Source: Neobacillus bataviensis
GTDB lineage: Bacteria; Bacillota; Bacilli; Bacillales_B; DSM-18226
Length of the DNA: 64,000 nucleotides
Assembly (NCBI RefSeq): GCF_019969725.1
Contig: NZ_JAHXYW010000005.1
Coordinates: 1 to 64,000 of the forward strand
Direction of reading: 5' to 3'
Each line of letters starts with the position of its first letter. Position 1 is the stretch's first letter. The position numbers were made by a program, and so were the translations under genes. The notes beneath the pieces are model-generated. The model saw only the letters and a list, made by a program, of their open reading frames with translations, was not told the DNA's origin and ran no database searches. Shown in pieces: positions 46,155-55,014 of the stretch.

Positions 46155-47087
46155 ATGCACTATCCTTTATCACCAGACGTAAAACCTGAATTTTGTACGA
46201 CAGGCACGTTTATGAGGCTGCCTTCCGCAAGAGAAAATGCGAAATTAGCGATTGTCGGCATGCCGTTTGATACTGCCGCATCCTTCCGTGTTGGGGCCCG
46301 ATTCGCACCGCAAGCCATTCGTCAGGCGTCAATGACCTTATTTCCGTATCATCCGATTCACAAGGTGTATCCGTTTGATGATTGCAATGCCATTGATATT
46401 GGCGATGTTTCCGTGATCCCTCATAATATCCATCGCAGCTACGAGGTCATTGAAAAAGCAGTCATGGAATTGATGGAAAAAGGAATCATTCCCATTGGGC
46501 TTGGCGGAGACCACTCAGTGACGTTGGCCAACTTAAGAGCAGCTGCCAAGGTGCACGGACCTGTTGCATTAATTCATTTTGATTCCCATACCGATACATG
46601 GGATACCTATTATGATGAAAAATATTGGCACGGTTCTCCATTCATCCGAGCCTATGAAGAAAATCTGCTTATACCAGATAAGGTTTTTCAGGTTGGGATT
46701 CGAGGGACACTCAACCATCCAGGCGATATTGATGCTAGCAAAGACTTGGGCTATCGTGTCATTACGACACCTGAATTAAAGGAGCGTGGAATGGAGGATG
46801 TTATAAGAGAAATCAAACAAAAAATTGGGGATACTCCTTGCTTCCTTAGCTTTGATATAGATTTTGTCGATCCTTCCTGTGCACCGGGAACGGGGACACT
46901 CGAGGTCGGTGGATTAAATAGCTTTGAAACCTTACAAATTATTCGTTCCCTAACAGACTTTAATTTTATTGGTTTTGACTTAGTCGAAGTGCTGCCGCCA
47001 TACGACCCAACTCAAATTACTTCCCTGCTCGCAGCCACCATCATTCATGATTTTGCTAGTTTAGTAGCACTTAAAATTAATAAATAA
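46155..47087 (+). CDS. speB: Agmatinase (ureohydrolase family)
   Basis: 310 residues from ATG 46155, with GGGGG 9 bases ahead; the TTG at 46110 lies within the sigma-54 -12 box and cannot be the start. Manganese ligands are in LGGDHSVT, HFDSHTDTWD and SFDIDFVDPS, the complete ureohydrolase set. The sequence is of the agmatinase/SpeB type. It would split agmatine into putrescine and urea, feeding the downstream putrescine-to-succinate genes. Related guanidino acid hydrolases are an alternative. Confidence 0.88.
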   Translation: MHYPLSPDVKPEFCTTGTFMRLPSARENAKLAIVGMPFDTAASFRVGARFAPQAIRQASMTLFPYHPIHKVYPFDDCNAIDIGDVSVIPHNIHRSYEVIEKAVMELMEKGIIPIGLGGDHSVTLANLRAAAKVHGPVALIHFDSHTDTWDTYYDEKYWHGSPFIRAYEENLLIPDKVFQVGIRGTLNHPGDIDASKDLGYRVITTPELKERGMEDVIREIKQKIGDTPCFLSFDIDFVDPSCAPGTGTLEVGGLNSFETLQIIRSLTDFNFIGFDLVEVLPPYDPTQITSLLAATIIHDFASLVALKINK

Positions 47088-47097
47088 ATACAAAAAA

Positions 47098-47135
47098 GCA
47101 GTGAGACTCCCTTTTTGGAAATCCACTGCCTTTTT
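47098..47135 (+). terminator. Terminator of speB
   Basis: GCAGTG and CACTGC (47098-47103 and 47124-47129) form the base of a stem followed by CTTTTT. Confidence 0.75.
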
Positions 47136-47168
47136 GTATAAATATCTATTTTTATAGAATGTTAATAA

Positions 47169-47765
47169 TTATCTTGCAAAGCGATGATTTCCGATCGTTA
47201 CGGTAACTTGGCGTGATAGAATCCACTGACTTTGCGCGGTTTTAGGGTTGTAGAAAAATAATGAGCCGTTTCCTTTTCCACTAAAAGCGATTGCTTCATT
47301 AACGGCTCTCTTTGAGGCATAATCCGCTGGCTGATTAATCTGGCCGTTTTGGACAGGTGTAAAAGCATAGTGCCCATTTGCAATTTGATAGATAACTCCA
47401 CGAACTGTGTTTGGGAAGTCAGGGCTTTTTACTCTATTTAAAATGACTGTAGCAACTGCTACTTTCCCAGCATAAGGTTCTCCTACTGCTTCTGCACGGA
47501 CAAGACGTGCCATTAGATCTTTCTCTGCTGCTGTATAAGGGGAGTTCGGGATCAGCATATTTTGTCCTGTATAAAGTGGCTTAGAATGATTAGCCGCCAT
47601 TAAACTATTTAAAGGCACACCAAAACCTTTTGCAATTTTCCAATAAGTTTCTCCAGACTGAATTTTATGAGTTGTCGTAGCCGCCTCTGTTTTTCCATTT
47701 ACCGTAAATGCTGACATTGATAAGATAAGACCAGCTGCAATTACTAGTTTTTTAAATTTGTTCAT
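47169..47765 (-). CDS. Secreted LysM / SleB-type cell wall hydrolase
   Basis: 198 residues from ATG 47765, with TAGGAGG 7 bases ahead. A signal peptide (NKFKKLVIAAGLILSMSAFTV, cut near TEA/AT), one LysM domain (about 33-77, HKIQSGETYWKIA) and a Hydrolase_2 domain (about 85-198) with ARLVRAEAVGEPYAGKVAVA and the AVATVILNRV segment of SleB/CwlJ-type enzymes. The catalytic glutamate is likely in RAEA. Such proteins cut peptidoglycan, often spore cortex (SleB) or vegetative wall (YkvT). The short LysM form fits the latter. It sits behind an unusually long leader. Confidence 0.88.
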   Translation of the reverse strand: MNKFKKLVIAAGLILSMSAFTVNGKTEAATTTHKIQSGETYWKIAKGFGVPLNSLMAANHSKPLYTGQNMLIPNSPYTAAEKDLMARLVRAEAVGEPYAGKVAVATVILNRVKSPDFPNTVRGVIYQIANGHYAFTPVQNGQINQPADYASKRAVNEAIAFSGKGNGSLFFYNPKTAQSQWILSRQVTVTIGNHRFAR

Positions 47766-47784
47766 TTGAAAACCTCCTAGATTA

Positions 47785-47912
47785 GTAGCTCGTTTCTCTA
47801 CAACTAAGGCTACCAGTTGTAACATACGAATTCATTAGCCAAAAAATGGAATGCAAAAACTAGCAAACAGACCGCCTGATATCAAAGCGTTCCTAACCGA
47901 AATGGAAGGTCT
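47785..47912 (-). other. Possibly structured 5' leader of the LysM/SleB gene
   Basis: Minus-strand RNA can form TACAACT/AGTTGTA (47821-47815 with 47805-47799). The loop of that stem contains GTAGC (47813-47809), which can pair with GCTAC (47789-47785) just before the ribosome site, an H-type pseudoknot. Upstream lie AGACC/GGTCT (47912-47908 with 47873-47869) and TTCC/GGAA. No known riboswitch family was recognised. The remaining DNA to 48105 has no gene that I can support. Confidence 0.35.
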
Positions 47913-48105
47913 ATCCTATTTATATTAAACTCCATAAAAATGAATTATTGGATATTGAAGGGATTATTATTACATTTTGTTTCAGCCATGTAACATGGAA
48001 ACGAGAAACTTTCACCAAACTGACAATAATTTCCTTTAATTCACACAGGATTTCACGAGTATTATTGGAAATAATATAACGAGATGATATAAAGGAGGAT
48101 TTCAA

Positions 48106-48552
48106 TTGAAAAATCAATTAGTGGACGTACTTAACAAACAAATTGCCAATTGGTCTGTTTTGTATATGAAATTACATAACTATCATTGGTACGTGAAGGG
48201 CGAACAATTTTTCACACTTCACGCAAAATTTGAAGAATTCTATAATGAGGCCGGGCTCCATGTCGATGAATTGGCAGAACGTTTGCTTGCAATTGGAGGT
48301 AATCCTGTCGCAACCATGAAAGAATGCCTTGAAATCTCATCCATTCAAGAAGCAACAGGCACAGAAAAAGCTGAAGAAATGGTTCAATCGATTATTAACG
48401 ACTTTTCAATCATCATTGGGGAAATAAAAGAAGGAATGAGTCTAGCTGGGGAGTTAGATGATGAAACCACCGGCGATATGCTGCTGGCTATCCATTCAGG
48501 TTTAGAGAAGCATGTTTGGATGCTGACGGCATTCCTTGGCAAAACAATTTAA
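48106..48552 (+). CDS. dps: Dps-family ferritin-like DNA-protecting protein
   Basis: 148 residues, the Dps size. The ferroxidase pattern is split as in Dps: [10 protein letters not shown] (about 23-32) and [27 protein letters not shown] (about 38-64). It would form a 12-mer that stores iron and shields DNA from peroxide. The TTG start has AAAGGAGG 7 bases ahead. A dyad TATTATTGGAAATAATA overlaps the upstream region (48060-48076) but does not fit the PerR consensus well. It is monocistronic. Confidence 0.9.
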   Translation: MKNQLVDVLNKQIANWSVLYMKLHNYHWYVKGEQFFTLHAKFEEFYNEAGLHVDELAERLLAIGGNPVATMKECLEISSIQEATGTEKAEEMVQSIINDFSIIIGEIKEGMSLAGELDDETTGDMLLAIHSGLEKHVWMLTAFLGKTI

Positions 48553-48560
48553 TTTACTTA

Positions 48561-48588
48561 AAGTCCAACATTTTATGTTGGGCTTTTT
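48561..48588 (+). terminator. Terminator of dps
   Basis: AAGTCCAACA and TGTTGGGCTT pair over 10 bp with a 5-nt loop, then T run. Confidence 0.9.
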
Positions 48589-48678
48589 AAATTAGAATTA
48601 TTATTAAAAAGGTTTGACTTTTATTTAGTATTAATATTATTATTGTAATTAAGAAAAAATTTTAGGAGGTACCCCCGA

Positions 48679-49935
48679 ATGTCTAAACATGAAGTCATCG
48701 TATATAGCAGTACTGGCTGCCCTTATTGTGAAAAGGTAAAATCGTATCTTAAAGAAAAGGGAATTGAATTTGAAGAACGGAATGCCTCGATTCAAAAAGA
48801 ATATTTTGATCAGTTAAAGGAACGGAAAATTTTCGGAACACCCGCGACCTTTATTAATGGAAAGCTCGTTTTAGGCTTCCAGGAGAAAAAATTCATTAAA
48901 CTTCTTGGGTTGTCAGAAGAAGACAAGCCAGCCGCAGCAGCACCCCCACAACTTGAAAGTGAAGAATCCATTTTCCAGCCAGTCAATGAAAAGACCCTTG
49001 AAGAAGTCTATGACTTTGTAACCATTGGCGGCGGACCTGCTGGAGCGTCTGCTGCTGTTTATGCTGCCCGCGGTAAATTAAAAACCCTTGTCATTGATAA
49101 GGCACCAAAGGCAGGAACTTTAGCAATTACTCATAAAATCGCTAACTATCCAGGCGTGCGTGAGGAAGTGACAGGTCTTGAACTGCTGACAAGAATGCAA
49201 GCACAAGCAAAAGACTTTGGTGCAGAATTCGTCCGCTCTACTGTTCTTTCTGTTGATTTTTCAGATGAAATCAAAATGATAGAGGTAGCTGAAGGAACGA
49301 TTAAGGCGAAAAGCGTTTTTATTGCCGTTGGCGCAAAAGCTCCATCCAGTAAGATTAATGGGGAAGAAGAATTCACCGGCCGCGGTGTCAGCTACTGTTC
49401 AACCTGTGATGCCGCCTTTTATCAAGATCAGGTTGTCGCTGTTGTCGGTGATAACGACGAGGCTATTCATGAAGCTGAAACACTTGCTAAGTATTGCAAG
49501 ACCGTTAAAATATTAATTCCTACTGAGTTAAAGGGTGATACTGACCTTTCATCCCTAGAAGATAATCCAAAGGTCCAAATCTATCGACGTCACCGAGTAA
49601 GAGAAATTATTGGTACAGATAGTGTTGAGAAATTAGTGATTCTAAATGATAAAAAAGAAGTTGAAACTTGGAATGTCGATGGTATTTTCTTATATCTTGG
49701 CGGAATGAAACCGGGGACTGATTTCCTCAATGGAGCCGTCATGAGAGATGAAGAAGGTTATGTGATCGTTGACGACCATCTTCGTACAAATGTTGATGGA
49801 GTGTTTGCAGGCGGCGACGCTAGAAGAACACCGATTAAACAAGCCGTTATTTCTGCAGCTGATGGTGCGATTGCAGCATTAAGTGCTGAACAGCACGTCA
49901 ACAAACGATCCAAACTAAGACCGCAATATAGCTAA
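48679..49935 (+). CDS. Glutaredoxin-thioredoxin reductase fusion protein
   Basis: 418 residues. Residues 1-77 are a glutaredoxin with active site CPYC (14-17) and the cis-proline loop GTPATF. A proline/alanine-rich linker leads to a thioredoxin reductase-like part (about 108-410): FAD loop GGGPAGASA (near 116), redox pair CSTC (near 239) and C-terminal FAGGDARRTPIKQAV. The two NADPH motifs are changed: GDNDEA stands where GGGxSA is usual, and the HRR basic motif is absent. It should pass electrons from flavin via CSTC to CPYC, but the donor may not be NADPH. AGGAGG precedes the ATG. It is monocistronic. Confidence 0.88.
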   Translation: MSKHEVIVYSSTGCPYCEKVKSYLKEKGIEFEERNASIQKEYFDQLKERKIFGTPATFINGKLVLGFQEKKFIKLLGLSEEDKPAAAAPPQLESEESIFQPVNEKTLEEVYDFVTIGGGPAGASAAVYAARGKLKTLVIDKAPKAGTLAITHKIANYPGVREEVTGLELLTRMQAQAKDFGAEFVRSTVLSVDFSDEIKMIEVAEGTIKAKSVFIAVGAKAPSSKINGEEEFTGRGVSYCSTCDAAFYQDQVVAVVGDNDEAIHEAETLAKYCKTVKILIPTELKGDTDLSSLEDNPKVQIYRRHRVREIIGTDSVEKLVILNDKKEVETWNVDGIFLYLGGMKPGTDFLNGAVMRDEEGYVIVDDHLRTNVDGVFAGGDARRTPIKQAVISAADGAIAALSAEQHVNKRSKLRPQYS

Positions 49936-50027
49936 TTTCAATCTTTTTACTGCAAATCAACGTTTGTCCATTTCAATTTTCTCCTATTTGCATAAATTGT
50001 AATTATTAAATAGGAGGTGACTTTGAA

Positions 50028-50111
50028 ATGGGACACAGTAGCACAAGCTTTGCGCTAATCGTTGTGTTGTTTATCCTTTTAATCATTGTTGGTGCATCTT
50101 GGATGTACTAA
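50028..50111 (+). CDS. YjcZ-family sporulation micropeptide
   Basis: 27 residues, too short for usual gene calling: a polar start (MGHSSTSF), one hydrophobic helix (ALIVVLFILLIIVGASW) and the end MY. This is the YjcZ-type pattern of small spore-associated membrane peptides in Bacillaceae. AGGAGGTGA lies 6 bases before the ATG. It is followed by its own terminator. Confidence 0.85.
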   Translation: MGHSSTSFALIVVLFILLIIVGASWMY

Positions 50112-50138
50112 TCATGGCAATGGCCATTACACTTTAAT

Positions 50139-50181
50139 AAAAAGAGGGCGGTAAAATCTCATGGTTTTACTGCTCTTTTTT
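50139..50181 (+). terminator. Terminator of the YjcZ-type gene
   Basis: AAAGAG...GGTAAAA pairs with TTTTACT...CTCTTT in an imperfect hairpin, followed by a T run. Confidence 0.78.
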
Positions 50182-50184
50182 GTT

Positions 50185-50217
50185 CAAAAATAAAGAGACT
50201 ATCCTTGGATAGTCTCT
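50185..50217 (-). terminator. Terminator of the bdbD-bdbC operon
   Basis: AGAGACTATCC and GGATAGTCTCT pair over 11 bp with a 2-nt loop. The minus strand continues TTATTTTTG. It overlaps the end of bdbC. Confidence 0.8.
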
Positions 50218-50624
50218 TCTTCCTTTTGACTGCGGGCAAGAATCACTAAGCTGATCGTTATGGTAATAAAAGCAATCAGCGCTAATAGGGGAATCGTAAT
50301 AAATCCCAGCCAATTGATATAGTCCTTTGAACAGGGAACCCCGCTTGTACACATTTCAAACTGTTGTAAATAGGGAATCTTTTGCAATAAAGTATGATAG
50401 CCTGATATTAGGATTCCGATGATTGACAGCGGCAATACATATTTATAAATTCCCTTATCGTTTCGGTAGACAGCAATCCCCAATATGATGGCTAGCGGAT
50501 ACATGAATATCCGCTGATACCAGCAAAGCGTACATGGTACAAAATGCATGACTTCACTAAAGTACAAGCTGCCGAGTGTTGCAATTAAAGCTGCAACCCA
50601 CGAGACTACTAAGGATTTATTCAT
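50199..50624 (-). CDS. bdbC: Disulfide bond formation protein BdbC (DsbB family)
   Basis: 141 residues from ATG 50624 (GGGG 7 bases ahead); a start at 50651 would run into bdbD. Four membrane helices, a quinone-side pair in PCTLCWYQR and a second extracellular pair formed by EMCTSGVPC, as in DsbB. It reoxidises BdbD with menaquinone. It follows bdbD directly, an operon conserved in Bacillus. Confidence 0.92.
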   Translation of the reverse strand: MNKSLVVSWVAALIATLGSLYFSEVMHFVPCTLCWYQRIFMYPLAIILGIAVYRNDKGIYKYVLPLSIIGILISGYHTLLQKIPYLQQFEMCTSGVPCSKDYINWLGFITIPLLALIAFITITISLVILARSQKEEETIQG

Positions 50625-50625
50625 G

Positions 50626-51330
50626 CTATTTCCCCTTTGCCGCTTTATCAACCATCTTTTTTAAGTCTTCCATACTTCCGCCTTCAAACTTCTTGCCATT
50701 TACGAATATGGTTGGCGTTCCAGTTACACCTAATTTTTCAGCATAGTCCATATCCTTTTTCCAAGCAGCATCCGATTTCTTGGCCTGGAAGTTTTGGACA
50801 ACCTTTTCCACATCTTTATCACTGGCTACTTCTTTCAACGTATCTGTTAGAAACTTTTCCGTATATAGATCGATTTGTTCATATTTAGTATCTTCTGGCT
50901 GTTTTTTGTAAAGAAGATCATGGAACTTCCAAAACGTGTCGTTTCCTAATTCCTGGTAAACAGATTCCGCAAATTTAGCAGAGCGTTCAGAATCAACATT
51001 GATAAACGAATCATTCATAAAATACAATTTGGCCTTCCCTGTATCCACCAAATCTTTTTGAATTAGAGGAATTACTTGATCGGCAAAGTTTTTGCAATTT
51101 GGGCATTTATAGTCGCCGAATTCAATAATGGAGACTGGTGCAGATTTATCGCCCAGGAATGGCTGATTAGCGTAATCAATTTTTTCGGAAGCGGTATTAT
51201 TCTGATCCTTATTATGATTTCCGAAAAAAATAAGCGCCAATATTCCAACGGCAATTAGACCCACTACCCAGAAAATAAACTTTGATGATGAATTCTTACT
51301 ATTTTTCGTGTATTTTTTGTTATTTGCCAT
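50626..51330 (-). CDS. bdbD: Thiol-disulfide oxidoreductase BdbD (DsbA family)
   Basis: 234 residues. An N-terminal membrane anchor (FIFWVVGLIAVGILALIFF, about 18-36) is followed by an extracytoplasmic thioredoxin fold with active site CPNC, a helical insert and the cis-proline loop GTPTIFVNG. It introduces disulfides into exported proteins and is recycled by BdbC. AAGGAG precedes the ATG. Confidence 0.92.
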   Translation of the reverse strand: MANNKKYTKNSKNSSSKFIFWVVGLIAVGILALIFFGNHNKDQNNTASEKIDYANQPFLGDKSAPVSIIEFGDYKCPNCKNFADQVIPLIQKDLVDTGKAKLYFMNDSFINVDSERSAKFAESVYQELGNDTFWKFHDLLYKKQPEDTKYEQIDLYTEKFLTDTLKEVASDKDVEKVVQNFQAKKSDAAWKKDMDYAEKLGVTGTPTIFVNGKKFEGGSMEDLKKMVDKAAKGK

Positions 51331-51432
51331 AAACAGACTCCTTATGTTAATTGTTGTCCTAGATAGTATAAATATTACTTATCCTTAACAATAATGCAAA
51401 CAAAAGGTTTTAGTCTTTTATTAGCGCACCCA

Positions 51433-52827
51433 CTACACAAGCTTATGGGCATACCACTTTTTCCCTTTAAAACGCCAGGCAAAGATGATTCCCCGTGCAC
51501 CCCATTCCACAATCATGGCCACCCAAACACCTATAATGCCAAAACCTAATGTAATTCCTAAAATATAACCAAGAATTACCCTAAGCAGCCACATCGACAG
51601 CAGCGATGCAATCGAAGTAAAGTTTGAATCTCCGGCTGCCCGTAATGCTGACGGCATGATAAAGCTTTGTGACCACACTATAGGCTGGGCAATGGCGGAT
51701 ATAATAATCATGGTAAAAATGGTTGGAATAATTTCATCCGGCGGATTGTACATTTTGATTAATAAAGGGAATAAAGGCAATATTACAGCTGCTGCAATCA
51801 CAAAAAGGATGGCAGAAAACCCTAGCAGTGATTGAATTAACTTCCTAGCGTCTTGAATGTTCCTTCGTCCGATACACTGGCCAACCACCGTGACACTGGT
51901 AATGCCAAGTGCATTCGGCCCTATTTGAAATAACATGGCAAGAGAATTGGCGATGGCAAATGCTGTCAAAGCCGGGGTTCCGAGCTCTACTATAAAAGTT
52001 TGCGTAAGGAGCTTACCACCATTGAAAAAGATTTGCTCAGCGGCAAAAGGGAGGCCAATAAACATGATCTTTTTAAAAATGGCGTAGTCAATCCGACATA
52101 CACTTTTTAATTGGAAATGGATCGTCTCATTGTACTTTACAATATAAATTAATGATGCCGTCGTTCCTAAGGTTCTTGCCACAATAGTGGAAATCACGAG
52201 GCCTTCCACACCCATTTTATATATAGAAATCAGCAAAACATTTAGTATTGTATTTGTTAAATTAAGAAATAGTGATAGCTTCAAGCACGGTTTCGTTTCT
52301 CCAACCCCTCTTAACGATCCGGTAACAGATTGAAAGATGGCGGTAAATGGATAAGAAATGCAACTGCCGATGAGGAATGTTTTTGCATTATTAAATACAT
52401 CCTCTTCAGCGTTACCGAAAAGGGCGTTTAAGATCGGCATATGAAAATAAATGACAAGGACACTCACCAATACTGAAAATATGGTGGCTACATTTATGGC
52501 CTGCGTAGCTGTTTTGGAAACCATCAGTGTGTTCCCGCTGCCTTTATATTGTGCAACAATTACGGTACCTCCTGTCGCCACCGCGATAAATACATTTGCC
52601 AAGAAAATATTTAACGAATCGACCATACTAACCGCACTGACCGCAGCAACCCCCGCTGAACTAATCATCGCTGTATTTAATAAACTCATTAGGATTAAAA
52701 ACGTCTGGTCTACAAATATTGGAATGATGATCGCAAATATGTTCTTGTATTCAATTGATTCTCCCGTAAAATATTTTTCTAACAAATTGATAGTTACATG
52801 TTTAATTTTCAGTAGTTCTAATTTCAT
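51433..52827 (-). CDS. MATE-family efflux transporter
   Basis: 464 residues with about 12 membrane helices in two homologous halves. MATE patterns include IIPIFVDQTFLILMSLLNTAMIS in helix 1 and VVGQCIGRRN in the second half. It exports drugs or metabolites using sodium or protons. The ribosome site is weak. A palindrome at 52914-52940 stands in its upstream region and may be an operator. Substrate unknown. Confidence 0.87.
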   Translation of the reverse strand: MKLELLKIKHVTINLLEKYFTGESIEYKNIFAIIIPIFVDQTFLILMSLLNTAMISSAGVAAVSAVSMVDSLNIFLANVFIAVATGGTVIVAQYKGSGNTLMVSKTATQAINVATIFSVLVSVLVIYFHMPILNALFGNAEEDVFNNAKTFLIGSCISYPFTAIFQSVTGSLRGVGETKPCLKLSLFLNLTNTILNVLLISIYKMGVEGLVISTIVARTLGTTASLIYIVKYNETIHFQLKSVCRIDYAIFKKIMFIGLPFAAEQIFFNGGKLLTQTFIVELGTPALTAFAIANSLAMLFQIGPNALGITSVTVVGQCIGRRNIQDARKLIQSLLGFSAILFVIAAAVILPLFPLLIKMYNPPDEIIPTIFTMIIISAIAQPIVWSQSFIMPSALRAAGDSNFTSIASLLSMWLLRVILGYILGITLGFGIIGVWVAMIVEWGARGIIFAWRFKGKKWYAHKLV

Positions 52828-52913
52828 TTTTATACAACACTTCTCTACTGGAATTTGATATTTTAGGAGTATTTGTTTTTAAATTCTTGGTTACTTTAAT
52901 GATTACACACAAC

Positions 52914-52940
52914 CTTAGTTTATCTAATGGACAAACTAAG
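52914..52940. promoter_or_regulatory. Palindrome upstream of the MATE gene (candidate operator)
   Basis: CTTAGTTT and AAACTAAG are perfect arms separated by 11 bp, about 90 bp before the MATE start. There is no T-tract, so it resembles a TetR/MarR-type operator more than a terminator of manA. Confidence 0.4.
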
Positions 52941-53009
52941 ATTTCGGAATGAGTCGGCTCTACTCTCTATAATAGATTATTACTAAGGTTATAAATCTGA
53001 ATTTTACAA

Positions 53010-53960
53010 CTATTTACATCGGTGGGAAACAATTAATTGGCAATTACCATTTATATTAAACTTTCTTAGCCCGACAGGGATGATTAAATGAGTTCCCTTT
53101 TGTAAAGAATATTTCTCACCATTGTTAACGAGAGAACCTTCTCCCTTAATTACACTTACTAATAAATATTTATTATCTATTAAAAATGTTGCATCACCTG
53201 TTACGTCCCAATGATATACTGAAAAAAATTCCGATTCCATAAAAGTAGTAATCGTAACATTTTCCCTTTTTTCAACTGTTGGAACGTTTTGGGTATGTTG
53301 ATGTGGAACTGTTGTTACATCCATAGCTTTTTCTAAGTGAAGTTCCCGTATGTTTCCATTAGCATCTTTACGATCATAATCATAAACACGATAAGTGGTA
53401 TCGGAGCTTTGTTGCGTCTCTAACACAAGCGTGCCTTCACATAAGGCATGGATCGTTCCGCTAGGAACAAAGAAGAAATCACCTGGCTTAATTTTCCTCT
53501 TGTGAAGCAGCGAGTCCCATTTTCCTTCGTTCATCAGTCGAATCATTTCTTCCTTTGTTTTTGCATTGTGACCGATTATAATATTTGCGTCCTTTTTACA
53601 GTCAATAATATACCAGCATTCAGTCTTACCTAATTCTCCGTTCTCATAAACCTTCGCATAATCGTCACTTGGATGGACTTGAACAGACAAATCCAAATTA
53701 GCGTCTAAAATTTTTGTTAAAAGAGGGAATACCTCTTCCTTTGGATTGCCAAAAAGCTCTGGTTGTTCTTTCCATAGCCTATCCAATGTGATCCCGGCAT
53801 AGGGTCCATTTTCAATAATAGAGGGTCCATTCGGATGTGCGGAAATAGCCCAACATTCACCTGTTTCATTGGATGGCAACTCATAACCAAATTCATATTG
53901 CAATGCCCGTCCACCCCAAATTCTCTCTTTAAGGACTGGTTTTAAAAATAATGGCTGCAC
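53010..53960 (-). CDS. manA: Mannose-6-phosphate isomerase, class I
   Basis: 316 residues from GTG 53960, which has GGGGG 7 bases ahead; this gives QPLFLKPVLKERIWGG at the N-terminus and the normal Bacillus ManA length. Zinc ligands lie in QVHPSDDYA, GKTECWYI and VPSGTIHALC. It converts mannose 6-phosphate to fructose 6-phosphate, the last step for mannose released by the upstream glycosidases. It is the last gene of the mannoside operon. Confidence 0.93.
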   Translation of the reverse strand: MQPLFLKPVLKERIWGGRALQYEFGYELPSNETGECWAISAHPNGPSIIENGPYAGITLDRLWKEQPELFGNPKEEVFPLLTKILDANLDLSVQVHPSDDYAKVYENGELGKTECWYIIDCKKDANIIIGHNAKTKEEMIRLMNEGKWDSLLHKRKIKPGDFFFVPSGTIHALCEGTLVLETQQSSDTTYRVYDYDRKDANGNIRELHLEKAMDVTTVPHQHTQNVPTVEKRENVTITTFMESEFFSVYHWDVTGDATFLIDNKYLLVSVIKGEGSLVNNGEKYSLQKGTHLIIPVGLRKFNINGNCQLIVSHRCK

Positions 53961-53979
53961 ATTAATTCCCCCAGAATAT

Positions 53980-54852
53980 TTAAGATCTACTTTCATCTTG
54001 AAGCGCTTGATAGGCAAGTAAAAGTGAACCTGTTATCCCTGCACGATTCCCTAATACAGGGCTTACGATATAACTTGAAAGATCAGGGAAGTTTACATAT
54101 TGATTCATTAGCTCATCCAAATACTTATATATATAGGAAAATACTTGTTTTTGATTCATAACTCCGCCGCCAAGAATGATTCTTTTGGGGGAAAGAATCA
54201 AAATATATTGTATAAGAGCTTGCGCAATATAATATCCTTCTAAATCCCAAACCTCTTCTCTTTCAACAAGATTTACTCCTTTGTCTCCCCAGCGTTCCTC
54301 TATCCCCGGTCCTGCCGCGAGTCCCTCCAAACAATCACGATGGTACGGACAGCCCCCTTCATATTTATCATTTGGATGACGCGGTACGAGGATATGCCCC
54401 ATCTCAGGATGGGAAAGACCTTGGAGCAATTTCCCGTGAACGATAGCTCCTGCTCCAATTCCGGTGCCGATTGTAATATATAAACAGCTGTCCAGACCTT
54501 TTGCTGCGCCCAGTGTTGCTTCAGCTAACGCAGCAGCATTCACATCTGTATTAAAGCCGACGGGTACTGAAAAGGCATCTTTGATTGCTTGAACAAGTGG
54601 ATAGTTCTTCCATGCCGTCTTTGGTGTGGAAGTAATATAGCCGTACGTTGGGCTTTCCATATTTACATCTATTGGACCAAACGACCCAATCCCCATTGCA
54701 TCTAAAGAATATTTTTTAAAAAAGTTAATGACCTCAGTCATTGTTTCATCAGGTATGGTGGTTGGAATCTGAATAACATCTGTGATGTTCCCAAATTCGT
54801 CCCCAACCGCACAAACAAATTTTGTTCCTCCTGCCTCGATAGCACCCAGCAT
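53980..54852 (-). CDS. ROK-family sugar kinase (fructokinase type)
   Basis: 290 residues from ATG 54852 (GGAGG 7 bases ahead). ROK features: ATP loop GAIEAGGTKFVCAVG, sugar site GFNTDVNAAALAEA, and the zinc motif GH...GGCPYHRDCLEG. It resembles Bacillus fructokinases (YdhR/GmuE type), some of which also phosphorylate mannose. In this operon a mannose or fructose kinase role, ahead of ManA, is the natural reading. Confidence 0.88.
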   Translation of the reverse strand: MLGAIEAGGTKFVCAVGDEFGNITDVIQIPTTIPDETMTEVINFFKKYSLDAMGIGSFGPIDVNMESPTYGYITSTPKTAWKNYPLVQAIKDAFSVPVGFNTDVNAAALAEATLGAAKGLDSCLYITIGTGIGAGAIVHGKLLQGLSHPEMGHILVPRHPNDKYEGGCPYHRDCLEGLAAGPGIEERWGDKGVNLVEREEVWDLEGYYIAQALIQYILILSPKRIILGGGVMNQKQVFSYIYKYLDELMNQYVNFPDLSSYIVSPVLGNRAGITGSLLLAYQALQDESRS

Positions 54853-55014
54853 ATTCAAACCTCCATTTCGTTTCATGTTTACCGTTATCGTCGTAACTTC
54901 AAAATTTTTATATTTAGAGCTTAATAGCCTTTCCCCTAAAACATGGTGGTGTTTAAAAAGGGAAACGGAGCGAAAACCTGCGAGTTTACGAGATTAATTT
55001 TTTTAAAATTATTC

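Noticed and set aside
48060..48076. PerR or Fur box upstream of dps
   Set aside because: The TATTATT-N3-AATAATA dyad has too many differences from both consensus sites; it is kept only as a note.
47766..48105. c-di-AMP (ydaO-type) riboswitch before the cell wall hydrolase gene
   Set aside because: I could not find its conserved core segments; the leader structure, if real, is of another kind.
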